From positions 310,001-374,000 of the forward strand of contig NZ_PYAX01000001.1 of the NCBI RefSeq assembly GCF_003014735.1: a stretch of 64,000 bases of DNA. The letters run 5' to 3'. The position numbers and the translations under genes are program-made. Position 1 is the stretch's first letter; the number at the start of each line of letters is the position of its first letter. This document shows, one piece after another, positions 9,132-17,612 of the stretch. Source of the stretch: Saccharothrix carnea (GTDB lineage: Bacteria; Actinomycetota; Actinomycetes; Mycobacteriales; Pseudonocardiaceae). The notes under the pieces were generated by a model, which was given only the letters and a program-made list of their open reading frames with translations, made no database searches and had not been told where the DNA came from.

Positions 9132-10133
9132 TCAGTCGAGCGCTCTGAGCACCTGATCGACATCGTCCACCGTGTTGTACAGGTGGAACGCCAGGCGGAC
9201 GCGGCCGGCGCGCGTGCTGGAGCGCACGCGGGCCTGCGCGAGGCGGTCGGCGGGCAGGTCGAGGGACACGATCGCCGAGCCTCGCGGCGGCAGGCCGAGG
9301 CCGGTGAGCAGGGCGTCGGCCAGGGTGACGTTGTGGTCGCGGACCGCGGCCAGGTCGAGCGAGGCCAGGTAGGGCAGCGACACGGCGGCACCGAACTGGG
9401 CCAGCCAGACCGGGGAGAGGTCGAGGCGGCGGGCGTCGGGTGCCAGTCGGAGCGGCAGGCCGTAGACGGTGTCCCAGGGGTTGTCGCCGGCGTGCCAGTT
9501 CGCGGCGACAGGCACGGTGCGTTCCAGGGCGGATGGCGAACACGCGAGCCAGGCGCAGCCGCGGGGTGACATCAGGAACTTGTAGCCGATGGCCACGACC
9601 CAGTCGGCCCAGTGCAGGTCGAGGGGCATCCAGCCGACAGCCTGGGAGGCGTCCAGCAGCACGGGCACACCGGTGGCGCGCAGGCCGTCGAGGTCCACGA
9701 TCCGGCCGTCCGCGGACTGCACGACGCTGACGGCGACGAGGTCGTGCCCGGGCGCTTCGGCCACGATGGCGTCGAGATCGACTTCGGTGACCCGCAGGCC
9801 GCGCGCGGCGAACGGGAACGTCAGGCTGGTGAACTCACCGCGGGCGACGAGGACGGAGGCGTCGGCGGGCAGACCGGCGGCGACCAGCGAGACGAGCTGG
9901 GAGGCGGAGGCGCCCATGGCGACGCGTTCGGACGGCACGCCGACGAGCCGGCCGAACGCCCGGCGCGCGGTGGTCGCGTGCTCGTCGGCGGCGCCCGGGC
10001 CGTCCGCGCCGACCGCCCACCGGCGCACGGCGTCCGCGACGGCCTCCGCGGTGGGAGTGGGCGGGACGCCGACGCTCGCGGTGTTCAGGTAGCCGAGGGG
10101 GACGTCGAAGGTCGAGCCGAAGGCGGAACGCAT
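9132..10133 (-). CDS. Class V pyridoxal-phosphate aminotransferase-like enzyme
   Basis: A 333-residue fold-type I PLP enzyme of the cysteine desulfurase / isopenicillin N epimerase group. Visible features: N-terminal 'GYLNTASVGVPPTPTAEAVA', the cofactor-ring aspartate and glutamine in 'VPVLLDASQAVGWMP' (D161, Q164), and the Schiff-base lysine in 'VVAIGYKFLMSPRG' (K185). There is no obvious desulfurase active-site cysteine loop, so a desulfurase role is unlikely; the true substrate cannot be read from sequence. The ATG start at 10133 is 7 bp after the stop of the DUF4442 gene, suggesting co-transcription. Confidence 0.85.
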   Translation of the reverse strand: MRSAFGSTFDVPLGYLNTASVGVPPTPTAEAVADAVRRWAVGADGPGAADEHATTARRAFGRLVGVPSERVAMGASASQLVSLVAAGLPADASVLVARGEFTSLTFPFAARGLRVTEVDLDAIVAEAPGHDLVAVSVVQSADGRIVDLDGLRATGVPVLLDASQAVGWMPLDLHWADWVVAIGYKFLMSPRGCAWLACSPSALERTVPVAANWHAGDNPWDTVYGLPLRLAPDARRLDLSPVWLAQFGAAVSLPYLASLDLAAVRDHNVTLADALLTGLGLPPRGSAIVSLDLPADRLAQARVRSSTRAGRVRLAFHLYNTVDDVDQVLRALD

Positions 10134-10140
10134 GGGATCA

Positions 10141-10620
10141 TCACACGGTCCCGGCGACCCCGCCGTCCACCGATTTGCGGTTCTTGCGCCGGGCGTAGAC
10201 CTGCTTGCGGGTCCGGGCGACGACCTCGCCCGAGGAGTCCACGACGTCGGTGGAGAACCAGAGCAGGGCCTTGTTGTCGTCCGCAGCTCGGGAACGCAGT
10301 TCGTCCAGGTGCTCGTCGGTCAGGTGGAACTCGGCGTGGACGGTGCCGCGGCCGGGCTTGACGAACTCGATCTCGCCCGCCCGGTCCCACACCAGGTGCT
10401 CGCGGCCGAGGTGGTGGAGCACGAGCAGCATCCAGAACGGGTCGGTCATCGCGAACAGCGAGCCGCCGAAGTGGGTGCCCACGTAGTTGCGGTTCCACCA
10501 GTGCAGCCGCATCCGGACCTTGACGTGGCGGTAGTCGTCGGACAGCTCGACCACGCGGATGCCGGCGAACAGGAACGGTGGCCACAGGTTCATGCCGCGG
10601 CGCAGACGGGATGCCTTCAC
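10141..10620 (-). CDS. DUF4442 hotdog-fold thioesterase-like protein
   Basis: A 159-residue protein of the DUF4442 family, related to hotdog-fold acyl-CoA thioesterases. Matching segments are 'NLWPPFLFAGIRVVELSDDY', 'RMRLHWWNRNYVGTHFGGSL', the loop 'FAMTDPFWMLLV', and 'HAEFHLTDEHLDELR'. The 'HFGGSLFAMTDP' stretch aligns with the substrate-entry helix of PaaI-like thioesterases. Substrate unknown; a role in acyl-CoA hydrolysis is inferred from the fold. Start ATG at 10620. It is followed at 7 bp by the class V aminotransferase gene. Confidence 0.85.
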   Translation of the reverse strand: MKASRLRRGMNLWPPFLFAGIRVVELSDDYRHVKVRMRLHWWNRNYVGTHFGGSLFAMTDPFWMLLVLHHLGREHLVWDRAGEIEFVKPGRGTVHAEFHLTDEHLDELRSRAADDNKALLWFSTDVVDSSGEVVARTRKQVYARRKNRKSVDGGVAGTV

Positions 10621-10650
10621 GGCGGCTATGTTACCAGCGGGTAATGAGCG

Positions 10651-11427
10651 TTAGTGCAGGGTGATGACGTTCTTCGTCACCTTCGCGGCGGCGTCCGAGC
10701 AGAGGAACGCGATCACGCCCGCGACGTCCTCGGGCTGGGAGACGTCGTGCTCGGCGCGCACCGCGTCGTTCACCCAGCCCGTGTCGGTGACGCCCGGCTT
10801 GACCACGTTGGACGTGATGCCGTGCGGCCACAGCTCGGTGGCGGCGGACATGGCGTAGTTGTCCAGCGCCGCCTTCGCCGCGCCGTAGGACACCTCGCTG
10901 GGGAAGCCGAGCGGGCCGCCGGAGGTCAGGCCGACGATGCGGCCCCAGTTGCCGCCGCGGGCGATGTGGCGGCGGGCGAACTCGGCGATCAGCAGCGCGC
11001 CCGCGCGGGCGTCCACGGCGAACTGCGCGTCGAACGTCTGCGGCGTGACGGCTTGGAGCACCCGGCCGAACTGGTCGGTCTCCACGGCCAGGAACGTGTC
11101 CTGCACCCAGCTGGAGGCGTTGTTGACCAGGATGTCGACCGGGCCGAAGACCCGTTCCGCGGTGTCGAACAGCGTGGTGGGCGCCAGCGGGTCGGTGAGG
11201 TCGATCTCGAGCGCGTGCGCCCTGCCGCCCGCTTCGGTGATGGCGGCGACGACGTCGTCCGCGTCCGACTCGCGGGCGGTGAAGTACTCGCGCGGCAGGC
11301 TCGGGTCCGGCGCGGGCACGAACCGCAGGTACGTGATGAGGACGTTGACGCCCTGGGCCGCGAGGGCCTTGGCGGTCGCGGCGCCGATGCCCTGGTTGGC
11401 GCCGGTGACGATCGCGGTGTGGATCAC
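10651..11427 (-). CDS. Short-chain dehydrogenase/reductase (3-oxoacyl-ACP reductase-like)
   Basis: A 258-residue classical SDR. The cofactor-binding motif TGANQGIG is at residues 8-15, the structural NNAS at 102-105, and the catalytic Ser169-Tyr181-Lys185 triad is in 'VGLTSGG' and 'SYGAAKAAL'. The loop 'YLRFVPAPDPSLPREYFTAR' is an insertion after the second strand. The fold would carry out NAD(P)-dependent oxidation or reduction of a hydroxyl/ketone; the specific substrate is unknown. GTG 11427 was chosen because the Rossmann strand begins directly after it. It is divergent from the YjbQ gene, 57 bp away. Confidence 0.9.
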   Translation of the reverse strand: MIHTAIVTGANQGIGAATAKALAAQGVNVLITYLRFVPAPDPSLPREYFTARESDADDVVAAITEAGGRAHALEIDLTDPLAPTTLFDTAERVFGPVDILVNNASSWVQDTFLAVETDQFGRVLQAVTPQTFDAQFAVDARAGALLIAEFARRHIARGGNWGRIVGLTSGGPLGFPSEVSYGAAKAALDNYAMSAATELWPHGITSNVVKPGVTDTGWVNDAVRAEHDVSQPEDVAGVIAFLCSDAAAKVTKNVITLH

Positions 11428-11484
11428 GACGGCATCGTGCCCGACCGGGCGCCGGCGGCGCACGGCGTTTTAAGCTCTCCAGGC

Positions 11485-11892
11485 ATGCGCAGCGAAGAGA
11501 TCGAGGTCCGCACCGGCTCGACCGAGGTCGTCCACGACCTCACCCGCGCGTGCGAGGACTTCCTGGCCGATGTGGACGGCGACGGGCTGCTGCACGTCTG
11601 GGTGCCGCACGCGACCGCGGGCCTTGCGGTGCTGGAGACCGGCGCGGGCAGCGACGACGACCTGCTGGCCGCGTTGCGCGAGCTGCTGCCCGCCGACGGG
11701 CGGTGGCGGCACCGGCACGGGACCCCCGGTCACGGCCGTGACCACGTGCTCCCCGCGCTCGTGCCGCCCTACGCGACGATCCCGGTGCTAGGCGGTGTGC
11801 TGGCGCTGGGCACCTGGCAGTCCGTCTGCCTGGTCGACACCAACGTCGACAACCCCGTCCGCAAGGTCCGGTTCACCTTTCTTCCCGGGTAG
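11485..11892 (+). CDS. YjbQ/UPF0047 family protein (secondary thiamine-phosphate synthase-like)
   Basis: A 135-residue protein of the YjbQ (UPF0047) family, small beta-rich trimers that show weak thiamine-phosphate synthase activity when overexpressed; the physiological role is not settled. The matching pattern is 'LHVWVPHATAGLAVLETGAG', then 'RWRHRHGTPGHGRDHVLPAL' and 'GVLALGTWQSVCLVDTN'. The His residues in these segments are the conserved putative metal/active-site positions. The start ATG at 11485 lies shortly after a promoter-like AT-rich patch. Its 3' end overlaps the converging gene by 105 bp. Confidence 0.9.
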   Translation: MRSEEIEVRTGSTEVVHDLTRACEDFLADVDGDGLLHVWVPHATAGLAVLETGAGSDDDLLAALRELLPADGRWRHRHGTPGHGRDHVLPALVPPYATIPVLGGVLALGTWQSVCLVDTNVDNPVRKVRFTFLPG

Positions 11893-12819
11893 CAGCAGCA
11901 CGGCCAGGCCCGCGGCGGCGAGCCCCGCGAACACCCAGACCTGGGCGGTGTCCAACGACCCGCTGTGCAGCAGTACGCGCAGCCCTTCGGTGGAGAACCG
12001 GAACGGCGTCCACGACCACAGCAGGGTCCGGTAGACGGGGTCGATCAGCTCCGGCACCTGGCCCGCGACGGCGGGCGCCATCAGGTACAGCGGCCCGAGC
12101 ACGGCCATCGCCCGGATGCCGAGCAGCCTCAGCAGCGCGCCTTGGACCAGCGCGAACGCCGCCCCGACCAGGGCGAGGTAGCCGAGCACGCCCGCGGTGA
12201 GCGGCAGGGACGAGTCCCAGAGGGCGAACAAGCCCGCCACCACGGCGACGCCGAGCACGGTCGTGGTGACGACGCCCGCCAGCCGGCCGAGCGCGGTCGC
12301 CTTGCGCGCCGCCAAGGTGAACGCCGCGCCGGCGACCAGGCCCGCGATCCACAGCAGCGCGGTCGCGGCCAGCGGCGCGGTGCGACCGGCGGCCGAGGAC
12401 GGGTTGAGCGTCACGGTTCCGGCCCGCATGCCGGCGCCCTGGGCGACGCCGGACAGCACTTGCTGGGCGACCTGCGTGCCGGACGGGTTCACCGCGCCGG
12501 AGAGCACGACGGTAGCGCCGTCAGGCGCGAGTTCGAGCACTCCGTAGACCTCTTGGCGGGACAGGAGGTCCCTCGCCTCGTCGGGCGTGGCGACGCGCCA
12601 GGAGACCTCCGCCGTGGCACTGCCCGCGAGCTTGTCCGCGACGCCGCGCAGCGGTGGTGGCGCCTCGGCGTCGACAGCGACCGCGAGCGGAACCGCGTCC
12701 GGGTGGACCGTCGCCTGGACGCCGAACGTCAGCAGACCCAGGACGAGCGCGACCAACGCGCCCACGACGGCGGTGGCCACCGCGATGACCGACGACGGCC
12801 GGTCGTGCAGTGCGGCCAT
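11788..12819 (-). CDS. YhgE/Pip-like (DUF3533 / ABC-2-type) membrane protein
   Basis: A 343-residue integral membrane protein: one helix near the N-terminus (about 12-33), a large extracytoplasmic domain (about 35-150), then about five or six hydrophobic helices (about 155-315). This is the architecture of YhgE/Pip and DUF3533 proteins, distant relatives of ABC-2 permeases and of ESX/phage-infection proteins; transport activity is not shown. The last about 35 residues ('GKKGEPDLADGVVDVGVDQA') are read antisense to the YjbQ gene, so the C-terminus is unlike the rest. Two direct repeats upstream look like an operator. Confidence 0.8.
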   Translation of the reverse strand: MAALHDRPSSVIAVATAVVGALVALVLGLLTFGVQATVHPDAVPLAVAVDAEAPPPLRGVADKLAGSATAEVSWRVATPDEARDLLSRQEVYGVLELAPDGATVVLSGAVNPSGTQVAQQVLSGVAQGAGMRAGTVTLNPSSAAGRTAPLAATALLWIAGLVAGAAFTLAARKATALGRLAGVVTTTVLGVAVVAGLFALWDSSLPLTAGVLGYLALVGAAFALVQGALLRLLGIRAMAVLGPLYLMAPAVAGQVPELIDPVYRTLLWSWTPFRFSTEGLRVLLHSGSLDTAQVWVFAGLAAAGLAVLLLPGKKGEPDLADGVVDVGVDQADGLPGAQRQHTA

Positions 12820-12837
12820 GGCGTCCTCCTCAGTAGT

Positions 12838-12899
12838 TCATCGTGTGTTGAATTAGAGGCTACGGCCGATCGGGCAACGAAGTCAACGCGTGCTGAATT
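12838..12899 (-). promoter_or_regulatory. Promoter with two direct 17-bp operator-like repeats upstream of the YhgE-like gene
   Basis: Two copies of a 17-bp sequence, TCATCGTGTGTTGAATT (12838-12854) and TCAACGCGTGCTGAATT (12883-12899), match at 14 of 17 positions and start 45 bp apart. Read on the minus strand, TTGACT and TAGCCT between and beside them sit 18 bp apart, like a -35/-10 pair. Each repeat contains the half-palindrome TCA-N8-TGA. The location, directly before the start at 12819, suggests binding of a regulator (TetR-like in spacing), but no regulator gene is adjacent. Confidence 0.45.
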
Positions 12900-12945
12900 A
12901 ACGGAGCGGTCCTGGTCGGGACCCGCACCGGGTACGGTTTGGGCC

Positions 12946-13854
12946 GTGACATACCCAGGTGACGGGCAGTCCGGCTGGGGCGGCCAGCCCAACCAGGGCG
13001 ACTGGGGCCGGCAGGACCAGGGCTACCCGCAGCAGGTCTACCCGCAGAACTACGGCGGCTCCTACGGCGGTCTCGGGGTGTTCTCCGGCGGCGACGAGCC
13101 GCCACCCCGGAAGAGCAAGACCAAGTTGTGGCTGGTGATCGGCGCCGTCGTCGTCGTGCTGGTCGGTGGCGGGGTGACCGCGTACGTGCTGACCCGACCG
13201 GACGACCAGGTCCCGATCGCGCAGAACACCCCCAGCAGCACGGCCACCACGACCAAGCCGTCCACCACGGCCAAGTCGACGCCGTCGAGCGCGCCGCCAC
13301 CCAGCTGCGAGGCCGCGAAGCAGAGCTGGAACTGCCTGCCCGTCCCCTCACTGTCGTACAGCTACGACGTGCCCAAGGGCTGGTCGCCGGTGCCCGGTCC
13401 CGCGCCGGTCGAGGGCATGCCGGACGTGAAGCTGATCGGCCTGACCGTCACCGGCGCGTACGACTGCGGCGGCCGGGAGTTCACCCGCGGCGGCGCGGGC
13501 GGAGTCGTCGTGCCGCAGACCGACCTGACCGCGGTGGCCAAGGACTTCGCCCAGAAGCTCGCCACCCAGTACTACAAGTCCGCGCCGAAGTCCGAGGTCG
13601 AGCTCGGCGAGCCGAAGCCGGTGACGGTGGCGGGCAACATCGAAGGCGTGCAGGTCGACGCCGTCGCCACCACGTCCGGCGACGAGTGCCTGGCCACCAA
13701 GGGCGTGGTGAAGGTCCTGGTCCTGAAGGGCGACAAGGGCTTCCACGTGTTCATGGCCAACGGCGACCTCGAAGGCGGGCCGGCCGAGCCGAAACCGCCG
13801 ACAGACGCCGACCTGCAGGCCATGGTCGACTCCGTGAAGCCGCTGAGCCGGTGA
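12946..13854 (+). CDS. Membrane-anchored protein with Thr-rich linker and extracytoplasmic domain (paralogue 1)
   Basis: A 302-residue protein: a Gly/Gln/Tyr-rich cytoplasmic N-terminus (1-58), one transmembrane helix (about 61-83, 'LWLVIGAVVVVLVGGGVTAY'), a Thr/Ser-rich linker (about 95-120) and an outside domain (about 122-302). The domain begins with 'CEAAKQSWNCLPVPSLSYSY' and the phrase 'YDVPKGWSPVPG'; conserved-looking cysteines are in YDCGG and DECLA. The stop overlaps the next start as GTGA. The next gene encodes a paralogue with the same layout. Such proteins are common in Pseudonocardiales; their role is unknown to me. Start GTG 12946. Confidence 0.8.
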   Translation: MTYPGDGQSGWGGQPNQGDWGRQDQGYPQQVYPQNYGGSYGGLGVFSGGDEPPPRKSKTKLWLVIGAVVVVLVGGGVTAYVLTRPDDQVPIAQNTPSSTATTTKPSTTAKSTPSSAPPPSCEAAKQSWNCLPVPSLSYSYDVPKGWSPVPGPAPVEGMPDVKLIGLTVTGAYDCGGREFTRGGAGGVVVPQTDLTAVAKDFAQKLATQYYKSAPKSEVELGEPKPVTVAGNIEGVQVDAVATTSGDECLATKGVVKVLVLKGDKGFHVFMANGDLEGGPAEPKPPTDADLQAMVDSVKPLSR

Positions 13855-14546
13855 CCTACACCGGGCTGGGCGTCTACCAGCAGCAACCGCCGAAGCCGCC
13901 GAACCGCGCGCCGCTGTGGATCGCGTTGGCCGTGGTCGCCGTGCTCGTCGTCGGCGGCGGCGTCACCGCGTTCGTGCTGCTGAACTCCGGTGACGACCGG
14001 GCCGCGCCACCGACGACCACGTCGACCACGTCCAGCCCCGAGCCGGACTGGCAGCCGGTGGACGACTCGCAGGCGGGCGTGGCGTACGAGCTGCCGCCCT
14101 CGTGGGAGTCCAGCGGCGCCGGTGCGTCCGGGCGGATCAGGCTGACCACGTCGTACGTGTCGCGGCCGTTCCAGTGCCAGGGGCGCAGCATGATCCAGGC
14201 GCAGGCGGCGGCCGGTTCGGTCATCGACGACGACCCGGAGCAGGTCGCCACCGAGCTGGTGAACCGGATCGCGGCGGGCGGGTACACGGTGAACGGCGCG
14301 GCGCCCGAGATCGGCGAGCCGCGGGTCGAGCCGACCGACGACGGGGTGCGGGTCAGCGTCGAGGTGACGCCGAAGTCGGCCAACGCCTGCTACGCGCCCA
14401 AGGCCACGGTCAGCGCCGTGGCGCTGCGCAACGGGTCCGAGGTGTCGGTGTTCGTGCTCAACGTCGCCGAGGGCGGGCCGCACGTGGCCGAGGGACCGTC
14501 CGAGGACGACGTGAAGCGCATCCTGGGGAGCGTGCGGCTGTCGTGA
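13851..14546 (+). CDS. Membrane-anchored protein with extracytoplasmic domain (paralogue 2)
   Basis: A 231-residue protein built like its upstream neighbour: short Pro/Gln-rich cytoplasmic tail (1-20), transmembrane helix (about 21-44), Thr-rich linker (about 52-66) and an outside domain. Matching positions with the neighbour include 'VAYELPPSWESSG' against 'YSYDVPKGWSPV', the paired cysteines (FQCQG, NACYA against YDCGG, DECLA) and the similar C-terminal ends 'DVKRILGSVRLS' and 'DLQAMVDSVKPLS'. It is therefore a tandem duplicate that has diverged and shortened its tail. GTGA overlaps on both sides couple it to the first paralogue and to the HAD gene. Function unknown. Confidence 0.8.
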   Translation: MTYTGLGVYQQQPPKPPNRAPLWIALAVVAVLVVGGGVTAFVLLNSGDDRAAPPTTTSTTSSPEPDWQPVDDSQAGVAYELPPSWESSGAGASGRIRLTTSYVSRPFQCQGRSMIQAQAAAGSVIDDDPEQVATELVNRIAAGGYTVNGAAPEIGEPRVEPTDDGVRVSVEVTPKSANACYAPKATVSAVALRNGSEVSVFVLNVAEGGPHVAEGPSEDDVKRILGSVRLS

Positions 14547-15223
14547 ACACGTTGGTGCTGTGGGACATCGACCTGACGTTGATCGACGCGCGCGGCATCG
14601 GGCGCGACTGGTACCGCACCGCGTTCCGCGCGACGTCGGGCCTGGAGCTCGTGCGCATGCCCACCTTCCCCGGCCGCACCGAGCGCGCCATCACGCGGGA
14701 GCTGTTGACTGCGCACGACCTGGAGCCCACCGAGGAACTGGTCGCCCGGATGCACGCGGAGCTGATCGACGTGGCCACGCGCGAACGGGACCTGCTGCCG
14801 GCCCGGGGGCACGTGCTGCCGGGTGCCCTGGCGGCGCTGAAGGCGTTGGCGGAGCGCCAGGACGTCGTGCAGTCGCTGGTCACCGGCAACCTCGTGGAGA
14901 TCGCCCGGTACAAGCTGGCCGCGTTCGGGTTGGACGAGCACCTGGACTTCGAGATCGGCGGCTACGGCTCGGTGTCCGAGCACCGGCCCGCGCTGGTGCT
15001 GGAGGCCGTGCGGCTCGCGACGGCCAAGCACACCCGCGAGTTCCGGTCGGTCGTCATCGGCGACACGCCGCACGACGTGGACGCCGCGCTGCACCACGGC
15101 GCCGTCGCCATCGGTGTCGCGACGGGCCGCAGCAGCGTCGCGGAACTGCGGGAGGCGGGCGCGCACGTCGTGCTGGAGGACCTGGCCGACACCGCGACGG
15201 TGCTACGGGCGGTGTTGAACTGA
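14543..15223 (+). CDS. HAD-superfamily hydrolase (phosphoglycolate-phosphatase-like)
   Basis: A 226-residue haloacid dehalogenase-type phosphatase. Motif I is 'LWDIDLTLID' (nucleophile D8, acid/base D10), motif II the Thr in 'SLVTGNL' (T114), and motif IV 'VIGDTPHDVDAAL' with D174 and D178. A helical cap lies about 15-85. The substrate is not predictable; the nearest families are phosphoglycolate and pyrophosphate phosphatases. The GTG start at 14543 overlaps the stop of paralogue 2 (GTGA), so all three genes form one coupled unit. A strong hairpin terminator follows. Confidence 0.88.
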   Translation: MNTLVLWDIDLTLIDARGIGRDWYRTAFRATSGLELVRMPTFPGRTERAITRELLTAHDLEPTEELVARMHAELIDVATRERDLLPARGHVLPGALAALKALAERQDVVQSLVTGNLVEIARYKLAAFGLDEHLDFEIGGYGSVSEHRPALVLEAVRLATAKHTREFRSVVIGDTPHDVDAALHHGAVAIGVATGRSSVAELREAGAHVVLEDLADTATVLRAVLN

Positions 15224-15256
15224 GTCCGGGCGGGCACGCGCGTGCCCGCCCGGGAC
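15224..15256. terminator. Hairpin between HAD gene and proS (bidirectional)
   Basis: A perfect 13-bp inverted repeat, CCGGGCGGGCACG at 15226-15238 and CGTGCCCGCCCGG at 15241-15253, with a two-base centre. It starts right after the HAD stop and ends just before the proS stop. No T-tract follows, as is common in actinobacterial terminators. It probably serves both converging genes. Confidence 0.7.
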
Positions 15257-15259
15257 GGC

Positions 15260-17005
15260 TCAGCCCTTGACGACGTCCAGCAGGTGCTGGACGGCGTTGT
15301 CGAGCGGCACCTCTTCGCGCTCGCCCGTGCGGCGGTCCTTGACCTCGACCAAGCCGTTCGCCAGGCCGCGGCCCACCACCAGGATCGTCGGCACGCCGAT
15401 CAGCTCGGCGTCGGCGAACTTCACGCCCGGGCTCGCCTTGCGGTCGTCCAGCAGCACCTTCAGGCCCGCCTCGGACAGCTCGCCCGCGAGCTTCTCGCCG
15501 CCCGCGAGCAGCGTCTCGTCCTTGCCCGCCACGACCACGTGCACGTCGGCGGGCGCCACGTTGCGCGGCCAGATCAGGCCGCGGTCGTCGTGGCTCTGCT
15601 CGGCGATCGCGGCGACCAGGCGGGACACGCCGATGCCGTAGGAACCCATGGTGATCCGGATCGGCTTGCCGTCCGGGCCGAGCGCGTCCAGCGAGAACGC
15701 GTCCGCGTACTTGCGGCCCAGCTGGAAGATGTGCCCGATCTCGATGCCGCGCGCGGCGACCAGCACGCCCTTGCCGTCTGGCGACGTGTCGCCCTCGCGG
15801 ACCTCGGCCACGTCGATCGTGCCGTCCGGGGTGAAGTCGCGGCCGCAGACCAGGTCCACCACGTGGTGGTCGGCCTTGTCCGCGCCGGTCACCCACGCCG
15901 TGCCGCGCACCACGCGCGGGTCGACCAGGTACTCGACCCCGTTGGCCTGCAGCGCGGCCGGGCCGATGTAGCCCTTGACCAGGAAGGGGTTGCGGGCGAA
16001 GTCCGCGTCCTCCAGCATCGCCACCTCGGCCGGCTCCAGCGCCGCTTCGAGGCGCTTGAGGTCGACCTCGCGGTCACCGGGCAGGCCGATGGCCAGCAGC
16101 GCCCAGTCCTTCTCGCCGGGCCGCTTGGTCTTCACCAGGACGTTCTTCAGGGTGTCCGCGGCGGTGAAGGTGCGGTCGGTGTTGGCGTTGAGGAAGTCCA
16201 CCATCGTCTTGATGGTCGGCGTGTTCGGCGTGTGGTGGACCTGCGCCTCGGGCTTCGCCGCCGGGTCCTGCTCGGCGGGCGCGGGCGTGACCACGGCCTC
16301 CACGTTCGCCGCGTAGCCGGACTCCGTGCTGCGGACGAACGTGTCCTCGCCGGTCTCCGCGACGGCCAGGAACTCCTCCGACGCCGAACCGCCCATCGCG
16401 CCGGACGTGGCGGAGACGATCACGTACTCCAGGCCGAGCCGGTCGAAGATGCGGATGTAGGCCTCGCGGTGCTGCTGGTAGGACTGCGCCAGGCCCTCGT
16501 CGGCGAGGTCGAAGGAGTAGGAGTCCTTCATCAGGAACTCGCGGCCGCGCAGGATGCCCGCGCGGGGACGTGCCTCGTCGCGGTACTTGGTCTGGATCTG
16601 GTAGAGCGTGACCGGGTAGTCCTTGTAGGACGAGTACTCGCCCTTCACGGTGAGCGCGAACAGCTCCTCGTGGGTGGGGCCGAGCAGGTAGTCGGCGCCC
16701 TTGCGGTCCTTGAGGCGGAAGAGGTTGGGGCCGTACTCGGTCCACCGGTTCGTCGCCTCGTAGGGTTCCTTCGGCAGCAGCGCGGGGAACTGGATCTCCT
16801 GCGCGCCGAAGGCGTCCATCTCGTCGCGCACGACCTGCTCGATGTTGCGCAGCACCCGCAGCCCCAGCGGCAGCCACGAGTAACCGCCCGGCGCGACGCG
16901 GCGCACGTAGCCGGCGCGGACCAGCAGCTTGTGGCTGGGTACTTCGGCGTCGGCCGGGTCCTCGCGCAGGGTGCGCAGGAACAGCGACGACATCCTCGTG
17001 ATCAC
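15260..17005 (-). CDS. proS: Prolyl-tRNA synthetase, bacterial type
   Basis: Class II aminoacyl-tRNA synthetase that charges tRNA-Pro. The 581-residue length and the domain between motifs 2 and 3 (about 225-395, the INS editing region) mark the bacterial form. Motif 2 is in '[20 protein letters not shown]', motif 3 in '[16 protein letters not shown]', and the C-terminal anticodon-binding domain begins near '[20 protein letters not shown]'. The N-terminus '[20 protein letters not shown]' is typical; the true start could be ATG 17005 or the second ATG four codons later. It is a single gene facing the HAD gene. No T-box was seen upstream. Confidence 0.97.
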   Translation of the reverse strand: MITRMSSLFLRTLREDPADAEVPSHKLLVRAGYVRRVAPGGYSWLPLGLRVLRNIEQVVRDEMDAFGAQEIQFPALLPKEPYEATNRWTEYGPNLFRLKDRKGADYLLGPTHEELFALTVKGEYSSYKDYPVTLYQIQTKYRDEARPRAGILRGREFLMKDSYSFDLADEGLAQSYQQHREAYIRIFDRLGLEYVIVSATSGAMGGSASEEFLAVAETGEDTFVRSTESGYAANVEAVVTPAPAEQDPAAKPEAQVHHTPNTPTIKTMVDFLNANTDRTFTAADTLKNVLVKTKRPGEKDWALLAIGLPGDREVDLKRLEAALEPAEVAMLEDADFARNPFLVKGYIGPAALQANGVEYLVDPRVVRGTAWVTGADKADHHVVDLVCGRDFTPDGTIDVAEVREGDTSPDGKGVLVAARGIEIGHIFQLGRKYADAFSLDALGPDGKPIRITMGSYGIGVSRLVAAIAEQSHDDRGLIWPRNVAPADVHVVVAGKDETLLAGGEKLAGELSEAGLKVLLDDRKASPGVKFADAELIGVPTILVVGRGLANGLVEVKDRRTGEREEVPLDNAVQHLLDVVKG

Positions 17006-17131
17006 GGTGGGCGCTCCTCGTGGGCGGGTTGTCCGGGAAAGGGTAGTGAACCGGGTCTGATCAGTTCCAACGGGTTACCGGTCGACGCGAGCGGCCGGAA
17101 TTGTCGGTGGCCGGGTCTAACGTGCCGGGCC

Positions 17132-17482
17132 ATGACCATCAGCATCGGCATGATCACCATCGACACGGCGGACCCGCGGCGGCTCGCGGACTTCTGGACC
17201 AAGGCGCTCGGCACGTCGATCCAGCACGACTGGGGCGAGTTCCTGGTCCTCGCCCCGACCGGCGAGGGCGCGCCGCAACTGGGCTTGCAACGCGTGGACG
17301 ACCCGACACCGGGCAAGAACCGGGTGCACTTCGACTCCCACGTGGAGGACCGCGCGGCCGAGGTGGCGCGGCTGGTGGAGCTGGGCGCGACCGAGGTCGG
17401 CGAGCACACCGTCCCGGGCCTGGCCTGGACCGTCCTGGCCGATCCGGACGGCAACCAGTTCTGCGTCGGCCAGCCGAGCTGA
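17132..17482 (+). CDS. VOC-family (glyoxalase/bleomycin resistance-like) protein
   Basis: A 116-residue single vicinal oxygen chelate module: 'MITIDTADPRRLADFWTKAL' opens the first beta-alpha-beta unit and 'NRVHFDSHVEDRAAEVARLV' with 'WTVLADPDGNQFCVGQ' the second. The His in VHFDSH and the late acidic residue of DPDGNQF are at usual metal-ligand places. Such short proteins act as dimers; many bind small hydrophobic compounds or have unknown roles. Start ATG 17132 is divergent from proS, 126 bp away. The 130 bp after it show only G-rich sequence with no clear feature. Confidence 0.85.
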   Translation: MTISIGMITIDTADPRRLADFWTKALGTSIQHDWGEFLVLAPTGEGAPQLGLQRVDDPTPGKNRVHFDSHVEDRAAEVARLVELGATEVGEHTVPGLAWTVLADPDGNQFCVGQPS

Positions 17483-17612
17483 GCTGGACGGGGCAGGGTG
17501 GGTCGGGTGAGCGCTGGGCGGGGTTCAGCGGTGGCCGGGGCGGGCGGGTCGGGTTCGGGCTGAGTCGGGCGCCGGAGGGTGCGGTCGGGGTGGGCGCATA
17601 GGCTTGGCCGTC

